This document shows positions 8,635-17,147 of a stretch of 64,000 bases of DNA, piece after piece; the stretch's first letter is position 1, and every line of letters begins with the position of its first letter. Position numbers and translations under genes: made by a program. The notes below the pieces were generated by a model, which was given only the letters and a program-made list of their open reading frames with translations, did not search any database and had not been told where the DNA came from. The stretch spans positions 1 to 64,000 of the forward strand of contig NZ_MUNM01000043.1 in the NCBI RefSeq assembly GCF_002286815.1. The letters are read 5' to 3'. The stretch comes from Pseudomonas sp. PICF141 (GTDB lineage: Bacteria > Pseudomonadota > Gammaproteobacteria > Pseudomonadales > Pseudomonadaceae).

Positions 8635-9849
8635 TCAGAGGTAGCCATCAGCCCGCAGCAGTGTTTCCAGGCAATGTTCGCTGATGTGGTAGAAATCCTT
8701 CAGTTCCTGGATTTTCACCAACAGCTGAGCGGGATCAATCGGCTCGGCGCGTTTGACCGCCAGGATCATCTTGTTCTTGTTGGTGTGGTCCAGCGAGATG
8801 AACTCGAAGACCTTGGTCTCGTAACCGCACGCTTCCAGAAACAGTGCACGCAAACTGTCAGTGACCATTTCCGCCTGCTGGCCCAGGTGCAGGCCGTATT
8901 GCAACATCGGCTTGAGCAGTGCCGGGCTCTGGATCTGCAGGCGGATCTGCTTGTGGCAGCACGGCGAGCACATGATGATCGAGGCACCGGAACGAATACC
9001 GGTGTGAATCGCATAGTCAGTGGCAATGTCGCAGGCATGCAGCGCGATCATCACGTCCAGCTCGCTCGGCGCGACGCTGCGCACGTCACCGCATTTGAAT
9101 ACCAGCCCCGGATGTTCCAGCTTCGCAGCGGCGGTGTTGCATAGGTTGACCATGTCTTCGCGCAGCTCGACGCCGGTCACCTCGCCCTCGGCCTTCAGGG
9201 TATTGCGCAGGTAGTCGTGGATCGCGAACGTCAGGTAGCCCTTGCCCGAGCCGAAATCCGCCACCCGCACGGGTTTGTCCAGCGCCAGCGGCGACGAGGT
9301 CAGCGCATGGCTGAAGACTTCGATGAACTTGTTGATCTGCTTCCACTTGCGCGACATCGCCGGAATCAGCTCATGTTGCGCGTTGGTCACGCCGAGGTCT
9401 TTGAGGAACGGCCGACTCAGGTCGAGGAAACGGTTCTTCTCGCGGTTGTGCTCGGCGGACGGCACTTCGCGCAATTGCTGAGGTTTGCTCTTGAACAGCG
9501 AAGATTTGCCCTTTTTGCTGTATTCGAGCTGGGCTTCGTCGGTCAATGACAGTAAATGCGCATTTTTGAACGATGCAGGCAACAACGCAGCGATGGTCGC
9601 CACGCCTTCGGCCAACGGAAGGTTTTTGGTGATGTCGCGGGTCTTGTAGCGGTAGACGAAGGACAGGCAGGGCTGATCCTTGACCGTCAGTTGCTTGATG
9701 ATCAGCCGCTGCAAATCCGCTTCGCCCCCGACGTACTTGGCCAGCACCAGTTTGATGAAGGCGTGCTGGTCGAGGCTGGTTTGCAGCAGGTCGATGAACT
9801 GGGCGTGATGATCCGGCGCGAGGCTGGCGGGAGTGGCGGTGACAGACAT
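8635..9849 (-). CDS. Class I SAM-dependent methyltransferase (METTL25-like)
   Basis: A 404-residue protein. The N-terminal ~150 residues hold no motif I know and include basic stretches such as YSKKGKSSLFKSKPQQLR. The C-terminal half is a class I methyltransferase: motif I VADFGSGKGYLTFAIHDYL, an acidic loop VTGVELREDMV, then ALHACDIATDYAI and the Cys-rich CSPCCHKQI. The HACD/CSPCCH pair recalls the METTL25/RRNAD1-like group. The substrate is unknown; an RNA or protein target is inferred from the basic N-terminus. The start at 9849 gives MSVTATPASL. It is a single gene set between two REP pairs. Confidence 0.82.
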   Translation of the reverse strand: MSVTATPASLAPDHHAQFIDLLQTSLDQHAFIKLVLAKYVGGEADLQRLIIKQLTVKDQPCLSFVYRYKTRDITKNLPLAEGVATIAALLPASFKNAHLLSLTDEAQLEYSKKGKSSLFKSKPQQLREVPSAEHNREKNRFLDLSRPFLKDLGVTNAQHELIPAMSRKWKQINKFIEVFSHALTSSPLALDKPVRVADFGSGKGYLTFAIHDYLRNTLKAEGEVTGVELREDMVNLCNTAAAKLEHPGLVFKCGDVRSVAPSELDVMIALHACDIATDYAIHTGIRSGASIIMCSPCCHKQIRLQIQSPALLKPMLQYGLHLGQQAEMVTDSLRALFLEACGYETKVFEFISLDHTNKNKMILAVKRAEPIDPAQLLVKIQELKDFYHISEHCLETLLRADGYL

Positions 9850-9968
9850 GGGGAAAAACGACCTCGGGCGGTGCGGATCGGGGAATGGTGGGTATTTTAG
9901 GGGGGATGGCCGTTCGGGACACGCAGTTATTTGCCAAACGGTGCGAATCCTGAGGCCAGTGAGTTCCT

Positions 9969-10089
9969 TGTGGCGAGGGGGCTTGCCCCCGTTGGGCTGC
10001 GAAGCGGCCCCCCATGTATCTTCAGTTGCACCGAGTTCTCTGGTTGACGACTGCTTCGCAGCCGAACGGGGGCAAGCCCCCTCGCCACA
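9969..10089. repeat. Inverted REP pair (TGTGGCGAGGGGGC family)
   Basis: Left arm TGTGGCGAGGGGGCTTGCCC, right arm its reverse complement. It includes the inner GGGCTGCGAAGC / GCTTCGCAGCC pair. Near-identical to 8461-8584. Confidence 0.88.
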
Positions 10090-10109
10090 GGGAGCGGTGT
10101 CAATTGAAA

Positions 10110-10727
10110 TTAGCTCAACACCACCAACCGATTCGGCAATTCGTTGCGCACATGGGTCACTGGCACATGCACCTTGAGCAACTCGCCGCAGGCCTCGATG
10201 CATGTCACAAACCCCTGCAAGGTCTGCCCTTGTTTCACCTGTTGCGTAAACGCCGCCACAATCGCGTCCCAGTTCTTGTTGTCCAGCCGTTTGGAAATAC
10301 CTTCATCCACCAGGATTTCTACATAACGCTCGGCTTCGGAGACGAAAATCAGCATGCCGGTGCTGCCCACGGTGTGGTGCAGGTTTTGCTCCAGGAACTG
10401 CCGGCGCGCCAGGTTCGACGCCCGCCAGTGGCGGACCGAGCGCGGGATCAGGCGCGTGGTGACTTTCGGGATCCGGAACAGCAGGCACAACACGATGAAA
10501 CTGAACCATTGCACCAGCAACAGGCTATGCATAGTCAGCCAGCCCGTCAGGTAATGCACGATCCCCGGCACCACCAGCGCCAACAGACTGGCCCAGAGCA
10601 GCGGGATATACGCGTAATCGTCGGCACGCGCCGCAAGCACCGTGACCAGTTCGGCATCGGTATCGCGCTCGACCCGGGCAATGGCCTCGGCGACTTTGCG
10701 TTGTTCGTGTGCAGTCAGTAATGCCAT
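10110..10727 (-). CDS. TPM-domain membrane protein
   Basis: A 205-residue protein with an N-terminal helical segment (LLTAHEQRKVAEAIARVERDTDAELVTVLA), two membrane helices at about 41-82, and a C-terminal region with the TPM-like STGMLIFVSEAERYVEILVD and a later GFVTCIEACGELL. It belongs to the TPM_phosphatase (PF04536) group often found beside LemA and a Gly-rich TPM protein, as here. The role is unknown; membrane protein quality control has been suggested for relatives. The start at 10727 is close behind the upstream TPM gene, so the three genes are likely one transcript. Confidence 0.83.
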   Translation of the reverse strand: MALLTAHEQRKVAEAIARVERDTDAELVTVLAARADDYAYIPLLWASLLALVVPGIVHYLTGWLTMHSLLLVQWFSFIVLCLLFRIPKVTTRLIPRSVRHWRASNLARRQFLEQNLHHTVGSTGMLIFVSEAERYVEILVDEGISKRLDNKNWDAIVAAFTQQVKQGQTLQGFVTCIEACGELLKVHVPVTHVRNELPNRLVVLS

Positions 10728-10773
10728 GGTTATGAATGCCTGCTCGCTATTGTTGTTTTTACCTGCAGTGTTA

Positions 10774-11532
10774 TCACCAGCCGCCCGACGAGCCGCCGCC
10801 CCCGAAACTGCCCCCACCGCCGCTGAAGCCCCCGCCGCCACCGCCAAAACCTCCACCGCCGAAACCGCCCCTCGAGCCGCCACGGCCGCCGCCGCTTGGC
10901 AGAATACCGAACATCTGGCCGACGAAGATCGTCAGGATAAACAGCAACACCAGGAACACGAACAACCCCGGCGGCCGTTCAACGGCATCACTCTCCTGAT
11001 CACCACGCGGGTCAAACACTGTCGACGGTTCGTCCAGCGGATTGCCGCCCAGCACCACCAGCATCGCCGCAACCCCGTCGCTGATGCCTTTGCTGAAGTT
11101 ACCGGCCTTGAACGCAGGCGTGATCACCTGATGGATGATCACCGAACTCTGCGCATCGGTCAGGCGCCCTTCCAGGCCATAACCGACTTCGATCCGCAGC
11201 TTGCGCTCGTCTCGCGCAACGATCAGCAGCGCGCCATTGTTCTTGTCCTTCTGGCCGATGCCCCAATAGCGCCCCAATTGATAACCGAAATCCTCAATGT
11301 TGGCACCCTGCAAGTCCGGCAACGTGACCACCACCAACTGCTCGCCGGTGGTTTTTTCGTGGGCGTTGAGCTGTTGCGTCAGTTGCTCGCGCACCGCAGG
11401 CTCGATCATCTGGGCGTTGTCCACCACCCGTCCGGTCAGTTCGGGGAACTTCAGCTCGGCCTGGACCGTGAATGCCAATACCCACAGCACCCACATCAGG
11501 CCCACTTTCAACACGCGCATTGGCAACCTCAT
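10774..11532 (-). CDS. TPM-domain protein with Gly-rich tail (YgcG family)
   Basis: A 252-residue exported protein. Signal peptide about 1-25 (ending TVQAE), TPM domain about 30-160 (LTGRVVDNAQMI, GEQLVVVTLPDLQG, LRIEVGYGLEGRLTDAQ), one membrane helix about 190-210 (GLFVFLVLLFILTIFVGQMF), then a ~40-residue tail almost entirely Gly/Ser/Phe ending SSGGW. The TPM domain faces the periplasm. Located between lemA and a second TPM gene with short gaps. MRVLKV at 11520 is an alternative start. Confidence 0.88.
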   Translation of the reverse strand: MRLPMRVLKVGLMWVLWVLAFTVQAELKFPELTGRVVDNAQMIEPAVREQLTQQLNAHEKTTGEQLVVVTLPDLQGANIEDFGYQLGRYWGIGQKDKNNGALLIVARDERKLRIEVGYGLEGRLTDAQSSVIIHQVITPAFKAGNFSKGISDGVAAMLVVLGGNPLDEPSTVFDPRGDQESDAVERPPGLFVFLVLLFILTIFVGQMFGILPSGGGRGGSRGGFGGGGFGGGGGGFSGGGGSFGGGGSSGGW

Positions 11533-11563
11533 CCTTGTTGACGCTTCAAGCCCGTTCCGGCGC

Positions 11564-12175
11564 TTACTGGAACTTCACTTCAGGCGCTTTCTCGGCACCG
11601 GGGCTGGTCGCCTCGAAGGTTTCACGGATCGGCAGATCGCTGTACAACACGGTGTGCCACAGGCGACCGGGAAAGGTGCGGATCTCGGTATTGTATTTCT
11701 GCACCGCCAGGATGAAGTCGCGACGCGCCACGGCGATGCGGTTCTCGGTGCCTTCAAGTTGCGATTGCAACGCCAGGAAGTTCTGGTTGGCCTTGAGGTC
11801 CGGGTAGCGCTCGGACACCACCATCAACCGGCTCAGGGCGCCAGTCAGCTGATTCTGCGCCTGCTCGTACTGTTTGAGCATTTCCGGGTTGTCCAGCGTG
11901 CTGGCATCCACCTGAATAGAGGTGGCCTTGGCGCGGGCTTCGATCACCGCGGTCAGGGTTTCTTGCTCATGCCGGGCATAGCCCTTGACGGTTTCCACCA
12001 GGTTGGGAATCAGGTCGGCGCGACGCTGGTACTGGTTCTGCACCTGGCCCCAGGCGCCCTTGGCCTGTTCGTCCAGGGTCGGGATATTGTTGATGCCGCA
12101 GCCGGTCAGCAATGCGGTCAGCCACATCAAGGCTGCGACCTGCAGACTCGACCGATAGTGAAGTCGTACATTCAT
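11564..12175 (-). CDS. lemA: LemA family lipoprotein
   Basis: A 203-residue LemA-domain (PF04011) protein. A signal peptide ends in a lipobox, ALLTGC, with Cys26 as the probable lipidated residue. The hallmark motif follows: QVQNQYQRRADLIPNLVETV, then helices with ARAKAT and NRIAVARRDFILAVQKYN. LemA proteins are long helical bundles that accompany TPM proteins; the function is unresolved. The name follows the family and should not be confused with the LemA/GacS sensor kinase. First gene of a lemA-TPM-TPM unit, 31 nt before the next gene. Confidence 0.9.
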   Translation of the reverse strand: MNVRLHYRSSLQVAALMWLTALLTGCGINNIPTLDEQAKGAWGQVQNQYQRRADLIPNLVETVKGYARHEQETLTAVIEARAKATSIQVDASTLDNPEMLKQYEQAQNQLTGALSRLMVVSERYPDLKANQNFLALQSQLEGTENRIAVARRDFILAVQKYNTEIRTFPGRLWHTVLYSDLPIRETFEATSPGAEKAPEVKFQ

Positions 12176-12407
12176 CTGGTTGATGCTCCCTTGCCTATTC
12201 CGTTGGATGAAACAACCTGCGAACTTGAAGCCGGCTCTTGGGGCATAATCTGCGCCGCTACTGGATTGCATCGAGCCAATGGGCTAAAAGATGCCCCGGC
12301 GCTAACACATAACTGTGCTGCATTCATTTGAACAACAATAGTCGCTCCCAACATTTTGGCTGACCGGCGTGTATTCACTGCCGTTTAGGCTTTCGAGAAA
12401 ACCATTC

Positions 12408-14699
12408 ATGAAGAAGCTGTGTTTGCTGGGCCTGTTCGTCAGCCTGGCCAGTCATACCGTATTGGCCGCCACGACGCCCGCACCGATAGAGAACAAGGAC
12501 GCCTTCATCAACCACCTGATGAAGCAAATGACCCTCGATGAAAAGATCGGCCAGTTGCGCCTGATCAGCATCGGCCCGGAAATGCCGCGGGAGATGATCC
12601 GCAAGGAGATCGCTGCCGGCAATATCGGCGGCACCTTCAACTCGATCACCCGCGCCGAAAACCGTCCGATGCAGGACGCGGCCATGCGCAGCCGCTTGAA
12701 GATCCCGATGTTCTTCGCCTATGACGTGATCCACGGCCACCGCACCATTTTCCCGATTCCGCTGGCCCTGGCCTCGAGCTGGGACATGGACGCCATTGGT
12801 CGCTCCGGGCGTATCGCCGCCCAGGAAGCAGCGGCTGACAGCCTCGACATTACCTTCGCGCCAATGGTCGACATCTCCCGCGACCCACGTTGGGGCCGCA
12901 CCTCCGAAGGCTTCGGCGAAGACACCTACCTGGTTTCGCGGATCGCCGGCGTCATGGTCAAGGCGTTCCAGGGCATCGGGACGAACGCGGCTGACAGCAT
13001 CATGGCCAGCGTCAAGCATTTTGCCTTGTACGGCGCGGTCGAAGGCGGTCGCGACTACAACGTCGTCGACATGAGCCCGGTCAAGATGTACCAGGATTAC
13101 CTGCCACCGTATCGCGCCGCCATCGACGCCGGTGCTGGCGGGGTGATGGTTGCGCTGAACTCGATCAACGGCGTGCCGGCCACCGCCAACACCTGGCTGA
13201 TGAACGACCTGCTGCGCAAGGAATGGGGCTTCAAAGGCCTGGCGGTCAGCGATCACGGCGCGATTTTCGAGCTGATCAAGCATGGCGTCGCCGCCGACGG
13301 TCGCGAAGCGGCGAAGCTGGCGATCAAGGCCGGCATCGACATGAGCATGAACGACACCCTTTACAGCAAGGAATTGCCGGGGCTGTTGAAGGCGGGTGAG
13401 ATCGAACAGAAAGACATCGACAATGCCGTACGTGAAGTGCTCGCCGCCAAGTACGACATGGGCCTGTTCAAAGACCCATACCTGCGCATCGGCAAGGCCG
13501 AAGATGACCCGGCCGATACCTACGCCGAAAGCCGTCTGCACCGCGCCGAAGCCCGTGATGTCGCGCGCCGCAGCCTGGTATTGCTGAAAAACCAGGGCGA
13601 CACCCTGCCGCTGAAGAAAACCGCGAAAATCGCGCTGGTCGGTCCACTGGCCAAGGCGCCGATCGACATGATGGGCAGTTGGGCCGCTGCTGGCCGTCCT
13701 GAGCAATCGGTGACGTTGTTCGATGGCATGACCCATGCGCTTGGCGCACAGTCGACGCTGATCTACGCCCGTGGCGCAAACATCACCAGCGACAAGAAAA
13801 TCCTCGATTACCTGAACTTCCTCAACTTCGACGCGCCGGAAGTGGTGGATGACCCGCGTTCGGCCAATGTATTGATTGAGGAAGCGGTCAAGGCTGCCAA
13901 ACAAGCGGATGTAGTGGTGGCCGCGGTAGGCGAATCCCGTGGCATGTCCCACGAGTCGTCGAGCCGTACCGACCTGAACATTCCAGCCAGCCAGCGCGAG
14001 CTGATCAAGGCGTTGAAAGCTACCGGCAAACCACTCGTGCTGGTGTTGATGAATGGCCGTCCGCTGTCGATTCTCGAAGAGAACGAGCAAGCTGACGCGA
14101 TTCTGGAAACCTGGTTCAGCGGCACCGAAGGCGGCAACGCCATCGCTGATGTGCTGTTCGGCGACTACAACCCGTCAGGCAAACTGCCGATCACCATCCC
14201 GCGCTCGGTGGGTCAGATTCCGACCTATTACAATCACCTGAGCATCGGCCGGCCGTTCACGCCGGGCAAACCGGGCAACTACACCTCGCAGTATTTCGAA
14301 GACACCACCGGGCCGCTGTTCCCGTTCGGCTTCGGCCTGAGCTACACCCAATTCAGCCTGACCGACATGGCCCTTTCTTCAACCACACTGAACAAGACCG
14401 GCAAGCTCGACGCCAGGGTCGTGGTGAAGAACACCGGCAAGCGTGATGGCGAAACCGTGGTGCAGTTGTACATCCAGGACGTGACCGGCTCGATGATCCG
14501 CCCGGTCAAGGAACTGAAGAACTTCCAGAAAGTGCTGCTCAAGGCCGGCGAACAGAAAGTCGTGCACTTCACCATCACCGAGGACGACCTGAAGTTCTAC
14601 AACGCCCAGCTCAAGTACGCCGCGGAACCGGGCAGGTTCAACGTGCAGATCGGCCTGGACTCCCAGGACGTGACGCAGCAGAGCTTTGAGTTGTTGTAA
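12408..14699 (+). CDS. bglX: Periplasmic beta-glucosidase BglX (GH3)
   Basis: A 763-residue glycoside hydrolase family 3 enzyme. Signal peptide about 1-20 (ending TVLA), GH3 N-terminal TIM barrel about 35-380, GH3 C-terminal alpha/beta sandwich about 400-610, fibronectin III-like domain about 660-755. The nucleophile is Asp282 in GLAVSDHGA. Substrate-binding landmarks include VKHFALYG and DPRWGR. It releases terminal beta-D-glucose from oligosaccharides in the periplasm. The start at 12408 fits the signal peptide; the 13-residue upstream extension does not. Single gene facing away from lemA and followed by an inverted repeat. Confidence 0.95.
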   Translation: MKKLCLLGLFVSLASHTVLAATTPAPIENKDAFINHLMKQMTLDEKIGQLRLISIGPEMPREMIRKEIAAGNIGGTFNSITRAENRPMQDAAMRSRLKIPMFFAYDVIHGHRTIFPIPLALASSWDMDAIGRSGRIAAQEAAADSLDITFAPMVDISRDPRWGRTSEGFGEDTYLVSRIAGVMVKAFQGIGTNAADSIMASVKHFALYGAVEGGRDYNVVDMSPVKMYQDYLPPYRAAIDAGAGGVMVALNSINGVPATANTWLMNDLLRKEWGFKGLAVSDHGAIFELIKHGVAADGREAAKLAIKAGIDMSMNDTLYSKELPGLLKAGEIEQKDIDNAVREVLAAKYDMGLFKDPYLRIGKAEDDPADTYAESRLHRAEARDVARRSLVLLKNQGDTLPLKKTAKIALVGPLAKAPIDMMGSWAAAGRPEQSVTLFDGMTHALGAQSTLIYARGANITSDKKILDYLNFLNFDAPEVVDDPRSANVLIEEAVKAAKQADVVVAAVGESRGMSHESSSRTDLNIPASQRELIKALKATGKPLVLVLMNGRPLSILEENEQADAILETWFSGTEGGNAIADVLFGDYNPSGKLPITIPRSVGQIPTYYNHLSIGRPFTPGKPGNYTSQYFEDTTGPLFPFGFGLSYTQFSLTDMALSSTTLNKTGKLDARVVVKNTGKRDGETVVQLYIQDVTGSMIRPVKELKNFQKVLLKAGEQKVVHFTITEDDLKFYNAQLKYAAEPGRFNVQIGLDSQDVTQQSFELL

Positions 14700-14713
14700 T
14701 CCCTGCACGGACT

Positions 14714-14815
14714 GATCGTTCCCACGCTCCGCGTGGGAATGCAGCCCGTGACGCTCCGCGTCACTGGACGCGGAGCGTCCCTAGAGGCATTCCCACGCGG
14801 AGCGCGGGAACGATC
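14714..14815. repeat. Long palindromic repeat (GATCGTTCCCACGC family)
   Basis: The outer arms GATCGTTCCCACGCTCCGCG and GCGGAGCGCGGGAACGATC enclose a second inner inverted pair (GACGCTCCGCGTC / GACGCGGAGCGTC). The same family recurs at 43591-43621, 48901-49013 and 60264-60369. It may also end bglX transcription from both sides. Confidence 0.88.
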
Positions 14816-14822
14816 TGGGTGA

Positions 14823-15980
14823 CTATCCCCGCCGATCCAGCATATTCACCACCAGCCGATCCACCCATCCCCACACCCTTTGCTTGATGCGTCGCCACAA
14901 CGGGCGGCGTTTCCATGCTTCGATGCTGACTTCCTGGCTCAGGGCAAAGTCATTGCCGAAGCTCGCCGCCACCGCCAGGGTCAGTGCGGGGTCCAGGGCT
15001 TCGAGGTTGGCTTCCAGGTTGAAACGCAGATTCCAGTGATCGAAATTGCACGAGCCGATACTCACCCAGTCATCGATCAACACCATCTTCAGGTGCAGGA
15101 AACACGGCTGGTACTCGAAGATTCTCACCCCGGCCCGCAGCAGTCGCGGGTAGTAGCGATGCCCGGCGTAGCGCACCGACGGATGATCGGTGCGTGGCCC
15201 GGTCAGCAGCAGACGCACATCGACGCCACGAGCAGCCGCCCGACGCAGTGAGCGGCGGACTTTCCAGGTCGGCAGGAAATACGGCGTGGCCAGCCAGATT
15301 CGGCGCTGGCCGCTGTTCAGCGCGCGAGTCAGCGATTGCAGAATATCGCGGTGTTGGCGGGCGTCGGCATAAGCGACCCGGCCCATGCCCTCGCCCGTGA
15401 CTGGCACCCGTGGCAAGCGCGGCAAACCAAAGTGCGCAGTGGGTTTCCAGGCGCGCCGATGGCGGTTGGCGATCCATTGGCGGTCGAACAGCAACTGCCA
15501 GTCGATGACCAAGGGCCCGGTGATTTCCACCATCACTTCGTGCCATTCGCTGGTGTCTTGGCCCGGGGTCCAGAACTCATCGGTGACCCCGGTGCCGCCG
15601 ACCACCGCCAGGCATTGATCCACCAGCAGCAGCTTGCGGTGATCGCGATAAAAATTGCCCACCCAACGGCGCCAGCTCAGGCGATTGTAGAAACGCAACT
15701 CGACACCGGCAGCCATCAGGCGCTGACGCAAGGTCAGGGTAAAGGCCAGGCTGCCGTAGTCATCGAACAGGCAACGCACCCGCACACCGCGCTCGGCCGC
15801 CTGGACCAGCGCCTGCACCATGGCCTCGGCGCAAGCCCCCGCCTCCACCAGGTACAGTTCCAGTTCGACCTGTTCCTCGGCGCGGGCGATCGCCACCAGC
15901 ATTCGCGGAAAAAACTGCGGACCGTCGATCAGCAATTCAAAGCGGTTGCCGTCGCGCCAGGGGAAAATTGCGCCGCGCAT
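14823..15980 (-). CDS. clsB: Cardiolipin synthase ClsB-like phospholipase D protein
   Basis: A 385-residue protein with two PLD/HKD motifs: HRKLLLVD starting at His114 and HLKMVLID starting at His296, each followed by a Gly/Asn-containing loop (VVGGTGVTDEF; SIGSCNFDHWNL). This is the layout of ClsB-type enzymes, which lack the N-terminal membrane helices of ClsA. They make cardiolipin by transferring a phosphatidyl group. The C-terminus has a basic amphipathic helix (WRRIKQRVWGWVDRL) that may dock to the membrane. Stops one base from the yceI-like gene upstream (15982), so the two are probably co-transcribed. Confidence 0.87.
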   Translation of the reverse strand: MRGAIFPWRDGNRFELLIDGPQFFPRMLVAIARAEEQVELELYLVEAGACAEAMVQALVQAAERGVRVRCLFDDYGSLAFTLTLRQRLMAAGVELRFYNRLSWRRWVGNFYRDHRKLLLVDQCLAVVGGTGVTDEFWTPGQDTSEWHEVMVEITGPLVIDWQLLFDRQWIANRHRRAWKPTAHFGLPRLPRVPVTGEGMGRVAYADARQHRDILQSLTRALNSGQRRIWLATPYFLPTWKVRRSLRRAAARGVDVRLLLTGPRTDHPSVRYAGHRYYPRLLRAGVRIFEYQPCFLHLKMVLIDDWVSIGSCNFDHWNLRFNLEANLEALDPALTLAVAASFGNDFALSQEVSIEAWKRRPLWRRIKQRVWGWVDRLVVNMLDRRG

Positions 15981-15981
15981 T

Positions 15982-16572
15982 TCAGCGCGCCGTGAAAATC
16001 AGCACCGCACCCACCGGCACCGACAGACTGATGGCCGACAAACCGGCAACCTTGCGCAAGCTTTCCAGGCCCGGGGCCAGGTCGAAGTCTTCAGCGTTGA
16101 TCACCAACGGTTCGAGGGTCACCACTTGAAAGCGCCGGTCATCGAGACGGGTCGCCAGCAATTCGGCGTTGTACTGGTGTTGTTTGCCATGCAGGTTGAC
16201 GGTCAGCGGCAAGCGCAACTCCAGTTGCGCTCCGGGCGCCAGGTCGTTGATCGGCCGCAGATCGATTTGCGTGGTGATCAGCGCTTCAGGGAACGTCTGG
16301 ATATCGAACAGCTCCTTGCGCATGCGTTCGTCACGCAGCGGAATGCCACTGTTGATCGATTCCAGCTCAACTTCCACCTGCGCCAGGCCTTTGGGATCGA
16401 CCTTGCCGTGAAGCACGAGAAAGCGCTGCACTTCGGAAATATTGGCGTTTTTAGTGCTGATGAACGACAGCCGCGAGGATTCGCCGTCCAGGTACCAATT
16501 GGCCTGGGCCGACACGGTGACGCCGGCCAGCAGCAGGGAGGCGAGGGTTTTGCAGACAAAGCGGTTGAACAT
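15982..16572 (-). CDS. YceI family periplasmic protein
   Basis: A 196-residue exported protein. Signal peptide about 1-24 (ending SAQAN), then a YceI-like (PF04264) lipocalin-type beta barrel with WYLDGESSRLSFISTKNANI, SINSGIPLRDERMRKELFDI and NLHGKQHQYNAELL. YceI-like proteins bind isoprenoid or amphiphilic lipids in the periplasm. Lies directly upstream of the ClsB-like gene with one base between, which hints at a shared envelope role; this link is inference. Confidence 0.87.
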   Translation of the reverse strand: MFNRFVCKTLASLLLAGVTVSAQANWYLDGESSRLSFISTKNANISEVQRFLVLHGKVDPKGLAQVEVELESINSGIPLRDERMRKELFDIQTFPEALITTQIDLRPINDLAPGAQLELRLPLTVNLHGKQHQYNAELLATRLDDRRFQVVTLEPLVINAEDFDLAPGLESLRKVAGLSAISLSVPVGAVLIFTAR

Positions 16573-16668
16573 AGAGACTCATGGGCAGATAAACCTGAGC
16601 GAACCTTAACTGGCTGTGGGCGCATTGCAAACTCTAATGCCCCGGATCTTGAATCAAAGACATTCCCC

Positions 16669-16801
16669 TGTGGCGAGGGGGCTTGCCCCCGTTCGGTTGC
16701 GCAGCAGCCGCAAAACCTGTGTATGTGGACTACTTGAAGAAACTCATTGCCTGATTTTGGGAGTGCTTCGCCCTCCAACGGGGGCAAGCCCCCTGGCCAC
16801 A
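16669..16801. repeat. Inverted REP pair (TGTGGCGAGGGGGC family)
   Basis: Left arm TGTGGCGAGGGGGCTTGCCC and right arm GGGGGCAAGCCCCCTGGCCA. The right arm has a substitution (CTGG for CTCG) compared with the copies at 8461-8584 and 9969-10089. Confidence 0.85.
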
Positions 16802-16817
16802 AAGAGTCTGATGGCTG

Positions 16818-17147
16818 TCAGGGCTGCAACCGACATCCCTGCCGTTCACCAACCCAAACAGCGCTATGGCTGCGCCCCATACCGCCCGCCTTCACGCGCT
16901 TGTTCGCGGCGTCATCGACGAACCCGCTGGTGGGCAAATACTGCTTCACATAGCCTTGGCAATATTCGGCCGGATTGTTCATCACATAGCGGCACGAGCA
17001 GTATTCCTTGGCGGTGTAGGCGCTGATGATGCCCGGGAAGGCCCACAGCGCCACCCGCTCCTGCCAGGCCCAACCGAGCAAGGCAATCAGCAGCACCAGC
17101 AAAAGTGTGCTGAACGGTCGACGACGAATAAAACTGCGTCGGTTCAT
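16818..17147 (-). CDS. Small membrane-anchored Cys-motif protein
   Basis: A 109-residue protein with a basic N-terminus, one membrane helix (about 13-30, TLLLVLLIALLGWAW) and a periplasmic part containing YCSCRYVMNNPAEYCQGYVK. The three clustered Cys could form disulfides or bind a ligand. The family is not recognised. Its start overlaps the stop of the upstream serine hydrolase by 4 nt (17144-17147), so the two are translationally coupled and probably work together. Confidence 0.72.
   Translation of the reverse strand: MNRRSFIRRRPFSTLLLVLLIALLGWAWQERVALWAFPGIISAYTAKEYCSCRYVMNNPAEYCQGYVKQYLPTSGFVDDAANKRVKAGGMGRSHSAVWVGERQGCRLQP

Noticed and set aside
12375..14090. 571-codon open frame antisense to bglX
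   Set aside because: High-GC third-position effect. The + strand bglX has full GH3 motifs and a signal peptide; the antisense product is His/Gln/Arg-rich low-complexity with no domain.
14714..14815. Insertion sequence ends
   Set aside because: Terminal inverted repeats enclose only about 100 bp with no transposase frame, so it is a repeat element rather than an IS.
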